From CAYTGM01 sp964437365 (GTDB lineage Bacteria; Sumerlaeota; Sumerlaeia; SLMS01): 64,000 nt of DNA. The notes beneath the pieces are model-generated. The model was given only the letters and a program-made list of their open reading frames with translations, ran no database searches and was not told where the DNA came from. The position numbers and the translations under genes are program-made. The stretch spans positions 322,652 through 386,651 of the forward strand of contig CAYTGM010000002.1 in NCBI GenBank assembly GCA_964437365.1, written 5' to 3'. Shown one piece after another: positions 52,217 to 61,126 of this stretch (position 1 is the stretch's first letter; each line of letters opens with the position of its first letter).

Positions 52217-52879
52217 TTGAAAGTTCAATCACCAAAAGGCGAGTTAGAAAAGGAAGAGGTCAACGAGCTGGCTTCGGGGATTCTGAACGGTGATGATTAT
52301 CAGTTGGACAAGATATCGCCTGAGAACGTTGAGGATTTAGTATCGAAGTTCTTCGGCTTTATTGATGACCTTTTCGCTCCTGTGAGGAACTTTGGCAAGG
52401 CTTTGCATGATGCAAGCCCAGTTGCATTCCTTCTTTTAGTAACAATACTGATTATTATAACCGTGGCACTGCTGTCTCATGTGATATACAGCGTCACCGT
52501 TACCCTGAGGGCAAAGTCCTCTATTATAAAGCAAGCAAATAAAGAACAGAAGAAACTGACGTATCTGGATGTGCAAAGACAGGCAGATGAGGCAAAGGAA
52601 GAGGGAGATTATGTTCTGGCGATCAGGCTTCTCTCTCGTGCGATTCTCCTCCGTATACACGAAGTGAGCGGAAAAGCACAAAAACTGGGAATGACAAACC
52701 GGGATTACCTGAGACTCTTCAAAAACACGCCGGTTTTCGATCAACTCAGGAAGCTCATCAGAATGATTGATTTGAAATGGTATGGAGATCAGTCCTGCTC
52801 TGTGGAGGACTATGAGGTTTGCCGTCACGCCTATGAAGATGTCCTTAAGTACCTGAACGGAGTTAAAGATGCTCAATAG
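52217..52879 (+). CDS. DUF4129-domain membrane protein
   Basis: The 220-residue protein (TTG start at 52,217, 33 bp after the previous gene) has one membrane helix (VAFLLLVTILIIITVALLS) and a cytoplasmic DUF4129-type domain: AKEEGDYVLAIRLLSRAILL, KAQKLGMTNRDYLRLFKN, and DLKWYGDQSCSVEDYEVC. It overlaps the DUF4350 gene by 11 bp. DUF4129 proteins accompany MoxR and DUF58 genes in many phyla. Confidence 0.83.
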   Translation: MKVQSPKGELEKEEVNELASGILNGDDYQLDKISPENVEDLVSKFFGFIDDLFAPVRNFGKALHDASPVAFLLLVTILIIITVALLSHVIYSVTVTLRAKSSIIKQANKEQKKLTYLDVQRQADEAKEEGDYVLAIRLLSRAILLRIHEVSGKAQKLGMTNRDYLRLFKNTPVFDQLRKLIRMIDLKWYGDQSCSVEDYEVCRHAYEDVLKYLNGVKDAQ

Positions 52880-54128
52880 CCGAAATGTGATTCTCGGTTA
52901 CATCGCTCTTTCACTCCTTTCGATTATTTATGTGGTCCTGTCTCTTGCTCAGCCCCCCGACAGTGAAGGAACAGGGATCGACAGCTATGGAACCTATTCT
53001 GAAGGATATCGAGGTGTATATGACCTCTACGCAGATTTGGGATATGAAGTAGAACGGTCTCTTGTTCCACCGGGGAAGAACATCAGCAATGACAGTACAT
53101 ATGTGATCCTCGATCCAAGAAAGGAATGGGTTGAGAATGAGCCTCTATACTTAGTGGAGTTGATTGATTGGGTTAAACAGGGTGGCGAACTGATATTCGT
53201 CATGCCCGTGCTAACAGACAACTCTGAGTATTCAAGTGTTTCTTATTCTTCAGGCTACTACGATGAGTTCACAGAAGTCATGTCGGAATACCTCGGATTA
53301 TCAGGATTTAATCTGTCTAGACATGATCTCGATGAATTCCATGAGATAGAGACTTTTGGTGATCAGTTTGAATTCACCAGAGACGATCTGTATTTTTCCT
53401 TTCCCGATGAAAACCTGCAAGCAATTGAAATTGAGAGAGATACGGTATTTGATGAAGTGATATCCGTTTCTTGCGGAGAGTCCTTCGTCTATCTGGCAGG
53501 GAAGCGTCATCTGGGCTCCGGGCACATCATCTTCGTTTCTGATCCGACACTTTTCCGGAACGTTAATTTGGCCAATGGAGACAATGCGGCCTTCGCGGCT
53601 TCTCTGATTTCACCCGAAACAGCACGAGTAATCTTCGATGAATACTATCACGGATTGTCAATTCAAGGAAACCCTCTTTATTTTCTGACGAAGGGTCAGA
53701 TCAGTCTGATCGTTTTGATGACGACCTTGTGTCTTCTTGTCTTTTGCTACCGGAATTCAGTTTCTCTTGGGCCACCAGTTCCGCTGGAAGGGGATCGGTT
53801 GAGGGGGCTGGAAGACTATCTATCCGCAGTTACCTCCCTCTTTCTTCGTTCCAAAAAGGACTTATATCTTCTGCAGGAATATCGAGAAGCATGTATAGTT
53901 CGCCTGGCAAGTGAACTTTATCTGCCACCTGCTTCTCAATCGGAAGAGCTTATCCTTCAGAAACTGGAGAGAAAAGATAGTCAAAGGGCAGAGAGGCTAA
54001 GAAGTATATTCAATGAGATTAATGATTTCACAAAATCAACACGTTCTCAAAGGGGCTTCTTTCAAAGAACCAAAGCCAGAAACAGAACAATGATAACACT
54101 TGCAAGGAAACTTAAAGAATGTCTATAG
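52869..54128 (+). CDS. DUF4350-domain membrane protein
   Basis: The 419-residue protein has an N-terminal helix (VILGYIALSLLSIIYVVLSL), an extracytoplasmic DUF4350 domain (GYRGVYDLYADLGYEVERSL, IDWVKQGGELIFVMPVL) with a GATase-like fold, a second helix (ISLIVLMTTLCLLVFCYRN) and a cytoplasmic end. It overlaps the MoxR gene by 10 bp, indicating translational coupling. Likely part of the envelope complex served by MoxR. Confidence 0.83.
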   Translation: MLNSRNVILGYIALSLLSIIYVVLSLAQPPDSEGTGIDSYGTYSEGYRGVYDLYADLGYEVERSLVPPGKNISNDSTYVILDPRKEWVENEPLYLVELIDWVKQGGELIFVMPVLTDNSEYSSVSYSSGYYDEFTEVMSEYLGLSGFNLSRHDLDEFHEIETFGDQFEFTRDDLYFSFPDENLQAIEIERDTVFDEVISVSCGESFVYLAGKRHLGSGHIIFVSDPTLFRNVNLANGDNAAFAASLISPETARVIFDEYYHGLSIQGNPLYFLTKGQISLIVLMTTLCLLVFCYRNSVSLGPPVPLEGDRLRGLEDYLSAVTSLFLRSKKDLYLLQEYREACIVRLASELYLPPASQSEELILQKLERKDSQRAERLRSIFNEINDFTKSTRSQRGFFQRTKARNRTMITLARKLKECL

Positions 54129-55066
54129 AAGCACTTTATGAAAAGCTCTCGAAAGAGATCCATCAAGTTGTTTACGGAATGGATCAGACGATCGACTTTG
54201 CTTTGGCGTCACTCTTCAGCAGTGGCCATTTGCTGATTGAAGGCGTACCTGGGACTGCAAAAACACTACTTGTTCGGACCATCGCATCGACAATGGAGAT
54301 GGATTTTTGCCGCATTCAGATGACTCCTGATTTACTTCCTACTGATATACTTGGCCTGAGTATTTTCCAGGAAGAAAAAAAGGATTTCGTTTTTCGTCAA
54401 GGACCTGTCTTCACGAATTTCCTGCTTGCGGATGAGCTGAACCGTGCTTCAGCGCGAACTCAGTCTGCCCTTCTTGAAGCGATGCAGGAGCTTCACGTGA
54501 CTTACGATTCAAAGGACTATGAGCTCCCAAGCCCCTTTATCGTTTTCGCGACGCAGAATAGTATTGAACAGGAAGGGACTTACCCTCTGCCCATGGCCCA
54601 ATTGGACAGGTTCATGTTTAAGGTGATTGTGGATTATCCTGATGCAGATACAGAGGAGCAGGTGTTGAGAAATCACCACGCGACGGGAGCTCAGAATACG
54701 CCTGAAAAGCTTGGCGTTTCAAAGGTCGTCGGACCTGGTGAAATTCTTGAAGCGCGTGAGATAATCCGAGCGACATTTGTTCGTGAAGAACTGATCCAGT
54801 ATATACGTAAGCTATTGCAAAATACGAGAAACAATGATGATCTCTCTGTTGGTGCGAGTCCACGCGCGGGGTTGATGCTGTTGATGGGAGCGAAGAGTTT
54901 TGCTCGCTTTGATGGTAGGGACTACGTCACACCCGACGATATTAAGACTGCCTTTCTTCCTTCTATGAGACACCGAGTCGTCTTGAGTGCTTCTGCAGAG
55001 CTTGAGGGGATATCAGAGGATGAAGTTTTGGTCAGGCTTCTTGATTCTATTGAAGTACCACGCTAA
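54119..55066 (+). CDS. MoxR-family AAA+ ATPase
   Basis: The 315-residue ATPase has Walker A GVPGTAKT (residues 42-49), DILGLSIFQEEKKDFVFRQG, Walker B LLADELNRAS (DELNR at 105-109), sensor 1 FATQNSIEQEGTYPLPMAQL with LDRFMF, and sensor 2 GASPRAGLMLL. MoxR proteins work as chaperones that insert metal or remodel partners holding a VWA domain, here probably the DUF58 protein whose start overlaps its stop (TAATG). Confidence 0.93.
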   Translation: MSIEALYEKLSKEIHQVVYGMDQTIDFALASLFSSGHLLIEGVPGTAKTLLVRTIASTMEMDFCRIQMTPDLLPTDILGLSIFQEEKKDFVFRQGPVFTNFLLADELNRASARTQSALLEAMQELHVTYDSKDYELPSPFIVFATQNSIEQEGTYPLPMAQLDRFMFKVIVDYPDADTEEQVLRNHHATGAQNTPEKLGVSKVVGPGEILEAREIIRATFVREELIQYIRKLLQNTRNNDDLSVGASPRAGLMLLMGAKSFARFDGRDYVTPDDIKTAFLPSMRHRVVLSASAELEGISEDEVLVRLLDSIEVPR

Positions 55067-56391
55067 TGAAAATCGTACCCGGTAAGACCCTTGTTCTCTC
55101 GTTGGTTTTCCTGGCATTGGGAACCCTGGTTGGATATTTTGTTCCGCTGCTCTACAGTATTTTTGCATTTCTCTTTCTTTTGTTGTTGATTGCAGCATTC
55201 TTTGATTTTCTTCGTTTGAGGAAACTTCCACCTTCCTTGAAGATCGAAAGGGAGGTACCTGAGAAGGTCGGTCGAGGAAGTGATGGTGAGATCATTGTGA
55301 CAATTACCCGTGAATCAAGTTCTCCCGAGATCTTTGGAAAATTCAGAGATATTGTACCCGACGCCGCTAAGCCCAACTATTCGACGCATGAATTTCATTT
55401 GAATGGCTCTCAGGCAGAGGTCATCAGGTATAAATTGAATTTTCCTGAGCGCGGACATTATGCTATTGGAGGCACGTTTCTTAGAGTACGTACCTCTTTA
55501 AGCCTCATGGAGATTCAATGGAAGGTGAGTCAGAATAATGAGGTACGTGTGTTGCCCGAGAGTCTGGTCGTCGATGATGAGCTCAAGTCGAACCACCTGG
55601 CTGAAATCATGTACCTGGATAAGAAGCGTCACTCCAAGTTGCGTGGAAATGGACTGGAGTTTGAATCCCTGAAAGAGTATAGACAGGGAGATGATATTTC
55701 GAGGATCGACTGGAAAACCTCGGCAAGGCAAAGACGGCACATCATACGCCAGTACCAGGTTGAGCACCACCGAGATGCGATGATACTGATAGACTGCGGA
55801 AGGCTGATGGCTACCGACACCGGTGAAGGAACAAAGCTCGACCGCGCCGTTGATTCCGCCTTGATGCTTGCAAGAGTTATTCTAGGCAAAGGCGACCGAT
55901 GCGGTATTGCATTGTTCAGTGACCAAGTTAAGGGGTTTGTGCCTCCACTATCAGGAGAAGCAACATTTCAAAGTATTGTCGAGAATGTCTATGATCTTCA
56001 ACCAGATGGAAAAGAAACCAACTTTGGGGAGATGTTCGCACACTTACAGGCGAAGGTAAGAAAGCGTTGCTTGCTGATTGTGCTTTCCGACATGTCGGAT
56101 ATAGAGACTTCGGTTCAGTACAGGGCTTCTCTCCAGCGACTCTCGAAGCGCCATATCGTTCTCTTTGCAGCTCTTCAGCATCCGCTTCTGGAGAAAAAAC
56201 TCCTCTCCAATGTTGAAACGATGGAAGACCTCGGCAACGCTGCTTTTGCTGGAAGATTGGTCAGGCAGAGGAAAGATTCGATCGATATACTGAGAAGTGG
56301 TGGAATTTATACAATCGATGTAGATCCACGTAAGCTGACTATACCTCTGATCAATCAGTTTGTCGCGATTCGAGAGAGCAATGTGCTATGA
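55066..56391 (+). CDS. DUF58-domain protein
   Basis: The 441-residue protein has two N-terminal membrane helices (LVLSLVFLALGTLVGYFVP and a second after it) and the DUF58 signature FESLKEYRQGDDISRIDWK then TSARQRRHIIRQYQVEHH, followed by a VWA-like domain beginning DAMILIDCGRLMATDTGEG. The metal-site DxSxS reads DCGRL, so ion binding may be altered. Partner of MoxR (overlapping stop/start). The 206 bp after it (56,392-56,597) have no gene. Confidence 0.9.
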   Translation: MKIVPGKTLVLSLVFLALGTLVGYFVPLLYSIFAFLFLLLLIAAFFDFLRLRKLPPSLKIEREVPEKVGRGSDGEIIVTITRESSSPEIFGKFRDIVPDAAKPNYSTHEFHLNGSQAEVIRYKLNFPERGHYAIGGTFLRVRTSLSLMEIQWKVSQNNEVRVLPESLVVDDELKSNHLAEIMYLDKKRHSKLRGNGLEFESLKEYRQGDDISRIDWKTSARQRRHIIRQYQVEHHRDAMILIDCGRLMATDTGEGTKLDRAVDSALMLARVILGKGDRCGIALFSDQVKGFVPPLSGEATFQSIVENVYDLQPDGKETNFGEMFAHLQAKVRKRCLLIVLSDMSDIETSVQYRASLQRLSKRHIVLFAALQHPLLEKKLLSNVETMEDLGNAAFAGRLVRQRKDSIDILRSGGIYTIDVDPRKLTIPLINQFVAIRESNVL

Positions 56392-56597
56392 ACCTTCTTG
56401 ATGAGTCTTTCCCTCAAGATTTCTTTCAATCATGGCCGAGTAGTTAAGTATTGATGGCGTGGCATCGAATCCATCGCCCTTGAGTAGCCAGGAATACCGT
56501 TCCCCCCAAACGGTCTCTGTTTTCAGTCTCTTCGCCCAGGCTTTAAGAATCTCTGCGAGGGACTTGCAACTTCATAACATCAAGCGCCTGTTTTTCT

Positions 56598-57614
56598 TCA
56601 CGTCAGTTCCCCCGGTATCATTTTTGACTTTCCAGCTCTTTCAGATTTCAAGAGCATAAATCCCCGGGATATATAGACGATCCAGAATACCAGGGTTGTT
56701 CCCGCGAAAACGAACCTGCCAGAGTCGCTTAAATTACTTTGTCTCAGGTAGCTTTCTACAAGGGCGGCAAAGATAAGCATTAATGAAATGCCGTATATAA
56801 TGGGCACACTTTCCTTGCCGATCATGACAATTTTCTCGGCTCGCGCGTATTTGCCCGGAGCGATGACAGCTGCGCCGAGGCGCAATCCAACAGCACCGCA
56901 AATCAGAATAGCACCGATCTCCGTAATTCCATGTGGGAGAATCCAGGCCCAGGATTCAATGTATATGCTCGCATTATGATGAATTGCGAAAAACGCTCCC
57001 AGCACCATCCCGTTATAAATCAGTAGCCAGAAGCAGGGAATGCCTGCGAGAATTCCAGTCGCTAAACATAAGAGACCGACTTTAACATTATGGGTGAAAA
57101 GGAAGCTTCCAAAGATGGCTTTTTCACCGCCTGTTTCATCTCGACCCCCTCGTAGAATAGAGAGTAACTGCTCTCTTGAAGAGCCTGGCAAGCGTGTTTC
57201 ACCTGCAGGGAAAATGGCATGGGCATTTATCGGATCTTCCAGCACGAGAAAATATCCCGCAAGGCCTCCAACCATGAACAGGAGAAAGGCGATGGTGATA
57301 TATTTGAAGTTCTGAGCCAAAGCCAGAGGAAATGAAGTGAGAAAGAAGTGACGGATTTTGCCGGCAGTATTTCGTTGAGGCGGCAGGTAAATAACACTGT
57401 GAGCACGGGCTGTCAGGTCATTTAAGTAGCGAATAAGGGGGGCATCATTCGTTCTCGAACTTACCTGCGACAAGGTAACAGTTGTTTTTCGGTAGAGTCT
57501 GTCGAGGTCCTCCAACTCTTCTACAGAAAGAAACCTGACGCTGGATTTTGCCTTCTTTAGCAAGATCTCGAGTTGATCCCACTCTTCCTTATGTTTCTTA
57601 ATGAAGTCGCTCAT
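56598..57614 (-). CDS. SpoIIM-family (stage II sporulation protein M-like) membrane protein
   Basis: The 338-residue protein has a soluble, charged N-terminal helical domain (residues 1-95, DFIKKHKEEWDQLEILLKKA) and about six membrane helices including ITIAFLLFMVGGLAGYFLV, VGLLCLATGILAGIPCFWLL and HGITEIGAILICGAVGLRLG. The SpoIIM domain is common in bacteria that do not sporulate, where it travels with RDD, DUF4129 and MoxR genes. It diverges from the RDD gene with 27 bp between starts. Confidence 0.87.
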   Translation of the reverse strand: MSDFIKKHKEEWDQLEILLKKAKSSVRFLSVEELEDLDRLYRKTTVTLSQVSSRTNDAPLIRYLNDLTARAHSVIYLPPQRNTAGKIRHFFLTSFPLALAQNFKYITIAFLLFMVGGLAGYFLVLEDPINAHAIFPAGETRLPGSSREQLLSILRGGRDETGGEKAIFGSFLFTHNVKVGLLCLATGILAGIPCFWLLIYNGMVLGAFFAIHHNASIYIESWAWILPHGITEIGAILICGAVGLRLGAAVIAPGKYARAEKIVMIGKESVPIIYGISLMLIFAALVESYLRQSNLSDSGRFVFAGTTLVFWIVYISRGFMLLKSERAGKSKMIPGELT

Positions 57615-57641
57615 GAATTAAACAAACGGGACAAAATATCG

Positions 57642-58469
57642 ATGGGCCGAAAGATTTCCTTCCAGACACCTGAAAACGTTGAGATTTCCTATGATATTGC
57701 TGGAGTCGGCACAAGGTATATCGCGTGGCTTCTTGATCTGCTGATACTGGGCTTATTGGCGTTTCTACTCCTGGCAACGCTGTTTCTGCTGGTGATGACT
57801 GAAGTCATTTCAGTCAATTCCCTTCCCATGACTGATTCCAGTGAAGACATTATCGATGAAAACGGAACCTTTAGCCTCTATGGAACAGCGCTTATCATGC
57901 TTATTCTTGGGCTTGGAAGCTTTTTCTATTTTGGTCTTTCAGAGCTTTTTATGCGCGGCCAAACCCTCGGAAAGAAAGTCGCTCGAATTCGTGTCGTGAA
58001 GGCAAACGGCTTCCAGCTTGATGCAGGAAGTATCGTCATCCGCAGTGTTTTCCGGTTGATCGACCAGATTCCCGTTGTCTGGCCTGTTCCTTTTCTGCAT
58101 CCAAGCCATCAACGACTTGGAGATCTTGTTGGTGGAACCGTCGTCATTTCGGAAGGTACCCCTGCCGAAGCTCAAAGGACTCAATTGAGAGAGTATCTTC
58201 AGGGGTATTCACAAGAGAACATAAAGTATCGAATAGACCAGAGCATCCTCTCCAGGCTGAGTGATGAGCTGATTGAGACCATCGAACATTTTCTTGCCCG
58301 ATCGAACCAGATTCCCCAACACGAAGCCAAACGGCTTTCCTCTGAAATTGTTGCTTTGGTCAATCGCGAAGTCACTCTTTCAGAGTGGCCCGATCAGGGT
58401 GATGAGACGCGGTACCTGGAGGAGCTGATGGGGGCTTATCTTAAGAAACAGTATAAAAGAATCGGCTAG
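57642..58469 (+). CDS. RDD-family membrane protein
   Basis: From the ATG at 57,642 (the family starts with MGRKISFQTPENVEISYD; the longer frame from 57,573 overlaps the divergent gene), 275 residues contain the RDD domain: GVGTRYIAWLLDLLILGLLA (R and D of the motif), FGLSELFMRGQTLGKKVARI and FRLIDQIPVVWPVPF. A cytoplasmic C-terminal third with helical QYKRIG end follows. RDD proteins are thought to be transporters or complex anchors; this one is part of the MoxR-centred cluster. Confidence 0.88.
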   Translation: MGRKISFQTPENVEISYDIAGVGTRYIAWLLDLLILGLLAFLLLATLFLLVMTEVISVNSLPMTDSSEDIIDENGTFSLYGTALIMLILGLGSFFYFGLSELFMRGQTLGKKVARIRVVKANGFQLDAGSIVIRSVFRLIDQIPVVWPVPFLHPSHQRLGDLVGGTVVISEGTPAEAQRTQLREYLQGYSQENIKYRIDQSILSRLSDELIETIEHFLARSNQIPQHEAKRLSSEIVALVNREVTLSEWPDQGDETRYLEELMGAYLKKQYKRIG

Positions 58470-59479
58470 GTATAGATAACCTCAAAATCGCATTCCTGGA
58501 AGGTGTCGAAAGAGAGCGGAAGCGCTTTTCCGGGCCAGACAAAGGTGGAAGAGCGGTTCTGAGGATAGTAAATGGCTGTATAGAGGGTCCCGTAGGCTCT
58601 GTCGAAGTCGCGGCGAAAAAGTGGTGGATAAAGAAAAAGGGCCGAAAAAGCTTCGAAAGTCATAGTTGGGTCGCCCAACTGTGCCGCCAGGAGCTTTTCA
58701 CGTTCGACGCTGCCCGTCATTTCGACGTACTCTCTCCAGTCTACACGGTCCTGATGGTTTGTTGAAATGGGCCAGCGACGGAACACGGGAGGGCGATCGG
58801 GAGCGAGATAAGCAGTCATCTCCTCGCCATAGGCATCGACCACTGAAAGGTTGTAGGCCATGTTCACTGGAATTTTAGAGCAGAGCTCTCTTACTTCTGT
58901 CGTTGTTTCACAGGTTTCAAGGGCATAGCGAACGAGCAGGGGAACTCCGAAACCGTCTCCCACAACCCGCCTTCCTCCGAAGGTGAGTGAAATGACGAGT
59001 CCATCTTCATTTATGCCGTCAAGGAGTCCCCAGGCACAATCCGTCATTCCGATGATTTTCTTTTTCAGGTACTTTGTATAGACAATATTCGCTTCCCAAA
59101 GGTGAGGGCTGTAGTCATAGTTCCTGATGAGTGCAGGTTCGTCTCCGGGCCAGATCGCCTGCGAACATCCTGTCATGAAAGGAGTTGGCTTATAGAGAGA
59201 AAGAAATCTGGAGACTCTGTCAGAGCCTCCAGCAAGATCAATCAGGTCTTCATAGACTGGCATGAGTTCAGGCATATAAAATTGCAGCATCCTGCGGCAG
59301 TCTCTGTAGGTGGGCCTTTGGCGATCACCTTCTTTTAGAAACCATTTCTCATAGGACGGCCAGTAGGCCTTGAAGTGGGTCAGCCATTTGAACCCCGGTA
59401 GAAGCTCCTTGAATACATGTACCCGCCTTCTCCATTGTATATCAACAGCATGGGCGGGTGTGTAGGGGTATTCGATCAT
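58466..59479 (-). CDS. C45-type Ntn hydrolase (acyl-CoA:6-APA acyltransferase-like)
   Basis: The 337-residue protein has the C45/choloylglycine hydrolase-like Ntn core: nucleophile Cys about residue 105 in PFMTGCSQAIWPGDEPALIR, then YDYSPHLWEANIVYTKYL, GMTDCAWGLLDGINEDGLVI and VDAYGEEMTAYLAP. C45 enzymes are self-cleaved to expose the Cys and hydrolyse or transfer amide-bound acyl groups. It overlaps the ATP-grasp gene by 4 bp (ATGA), so the two are translationally coupled. It probably edits or transfers the amide that the ligase makes. Confidence 0.85.
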   Translation of the reverse strand: MIEYPYTPAHAVDIQWRRRVHVFKELLPGFKWLTHFKAYWPSYEKWFLKEGDRQRPTYRDCRRMLQFYMPELMPVYEDLIDLAGGSDRVSRFLSLYKPTPFMTGCSQAIWPGDEPALIRNYDYSPHLWEANIVYTKYLKKKIIGMTDCAWGLLDGINEDGLVISLTFGGRRVVGDGFGVPLLVRYALETCETTTEVRELCSKIPVNMAYNLSVVDAYGEEMTAYLAPDRPPVFRRWPISTNHQDRVDWREYVEMTGSVEREKLLAAQLGDPTMTFEAFSALFLYPPLFRRDFDRAYGTLYTAIYYPQNRSSTFVWPGKALPLSFDTFQECDFEVIYT

Positions 59480-61101
59480 AGCATTTTGAAGCCACCTACC
59501 TCGGCCTTCTGGGTTGCGAGTGGGACTTCGTCAGGAACAAGAGGACGACTGACAAACTGCTTACGAATCCAGCTGACCCAGGCCTGGGCTCTAGCTGTAA
59601 GACGGAAATCATCGTCCATTAAACGTCCGGGAGTCAGAAGAATTCCGATGTCTGCGCCTTCATATAGATAGCTTCCTGGTTCAGCAATTCTCAAAAAGAA
59701 GCCCGCATTCTCGCGTTCAACGGTTCGCCTGTGGGTCTGAACACGAACGAAATCAAGACCTGAAAAGTCATCACGAAGATTCCAGACCCCTGACCTTGGT
59801 GCTTCTTCAATGAGCTCAACACTGTCATCCGTGTACTTGATGACCAATTGGCTCCATGCGTCTATATTGTCTGGATCAGACCAACGGGCATTCAATTCAT
59901 CCACATCAATTTCAAAGTCTATATCCATGTATTCCAATAGATGGAAGAGGAAAAGCGGGGCGTCGGAATGCGCAAATGCAGAGAGATTTGTAATTGAACT
60001 TGCTCCGGTCAGTCTGGGGTTCACCTCACCCATATAGAGCTTTCCCGAATCTTCATCAAGGAGGAAGTCGATCTCGAAGTACCCTCGAAAACCCATCTTT
60101 CGAAGTTCTTCCCCGAAAGCCTGAGTCATTTTTCTGGCCTGGTTTCTGATCCGTTTTGTAAAGGCATCAGCAAAGACTTCATTGCCGCACCACCCACCTT
60201 TGTAAGGTGTGAGCTCCTTAAAACCGACCAACTCAGTCATCAGTGGGCCAACGATTGTTCCGCACCTTGTCACACAAGCTTCAATCGCTGTCTGACGGCA
60301 ATTGATGCGCTTCATGATTTTAACTTCTTTTTCGTCGATGATATCCTTCTCGTGTTTCTTCCAGTCCTTCTCATTGCTGATGAAGAATGTCGTATGACCA
60401 GAATCGCCGAATGAAGATTGGACAACGAGATCATCGCCGAGCTTCTTGCTCACTTTGCGGAGTTCTTCATAACTCTTAACCTTCGCAATGACGTTGGGAA
60501 CCGAGGGGACCTTTGCCTTCTTGCCGATGCGCGTTGCACTCACTTTATCATCTACTTTTTCACGCAACTTGGCCTTAGGAAAGCAGACGTCCAGTTTCAA
60601 TTCTTTTGCCAGCTCTTCGGTTTTCTCATCGAAGAAAAGAAAAGCTGCCTTACCACCAGGTCCTCTAAAATTGATATAGTCAACGACCTGTTTGTGCTGA
60701 AGAAGATAATTAACGATATCTTCGATGCTTTCAAAGGGCTCATGAGGAAACTCGTCCGGGATGAAAGCATTGGGATGAGCATAATCAAAACAGTTAATAT
60801 AGTTGATGAAGCGGAAATTCCGAACCCACTCGTCAATATTCAATAGGTTAAAGTTCGTAGCACTGATGAAGTAGATCGGGGTTTTATTTGTATAGAAGAA
60901 TCGCCGGATATCAGAGATACCCTTGAGTTTCTTTTTCTTGCCCCTTGATCTGTTGCTGGCCAGTTTCCCCCGTTTCGCCATGGAGGTTCGGCCGCCTGCC
61001 TTAGCCATCGCTTTTTTCGGAACATCAACTTTCTTGACGGAAGCAGTGGGGTTTTTCTTCTTTGCTGCTGTCTTCTTCGCTGTGGTGGACTTCTTGGTCA
61101 T
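59476..61101 (-). CDS. ATP-grasp ligase with histone-like basic N-terminal extension
   Basis: I start at the ATG at 61,101, preceded by AAGGGAT; the longer frame from 61,152 lies inside the previous gene. Residues 1-60 are nearly pure Lys/Ala/Arg/Gly (TKKSTTAKKTAAKKKNPT, RGKLASNRSRGKKKKL), like a histone H1 tail. After FFYTNKTPIYFISATNFNLL the ATP-grasp fold appears: DDLVVQSSFGDSGHTTFF (ATP-lid region), YFEIDFLLDEDSGKLYMGEV and NPRLTGASSITNLSAFAH (metal-binding E and N). It should join a carboxylate to an amine with ATP. Partner genes are a PLP decarboxylase upstream and an Ntn hydrolase downstream. Confidence 0.85.
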   Translation of the reverse strand: MTKKSTTAKKTAAKKKNPTASVKKVDVPKKAMAKAGGRTSMAKRGKLASNRSRGKKKKLKGISDIRRFFYTNKTPIYFISATNFNLLNIDEWVRNFRFINYINCFDYAHPNAFIPDEFPHEPFESIEDIVNYLLQHKQVVDYINFRGPGGKAAFLFFDEKTEELAKELKLDVCFPKAKLREKVDDKVSATRIGKKAKVPSVPNVIAKVKSYEELRKVSKKLGDDLVVQSSFGDSGHTTFFISNEKDWKKHEKDIIDEKEVKIMKRINCRQTAIEACVTRCGTIVGPLMTELVGFKELTPYKGGWCGNEVFADAFTKRIRNQARKMTQAFGEELRKMGFRGYFEIDFLLDEDSGKLYMGEVNPRLTGASSITNLSAFAHSDAPLFLFHLLEYMDIDFEIDVDELNARWSDPDNIDAWSQLVIKYTDDSVELIEEAPRSGVWNLRDDFSGLDFVRVQTHRRTVERENAGFFLRIAEPGSYLYEGADIGILLTPGRLMDDDFRLTARAQAWVSWIRKQFVSRPLVPDEVPLATQKAEVGGFKML

Positions 61102-61126
61102 TGCTTTGATCCCTTGTTTGGATTGT

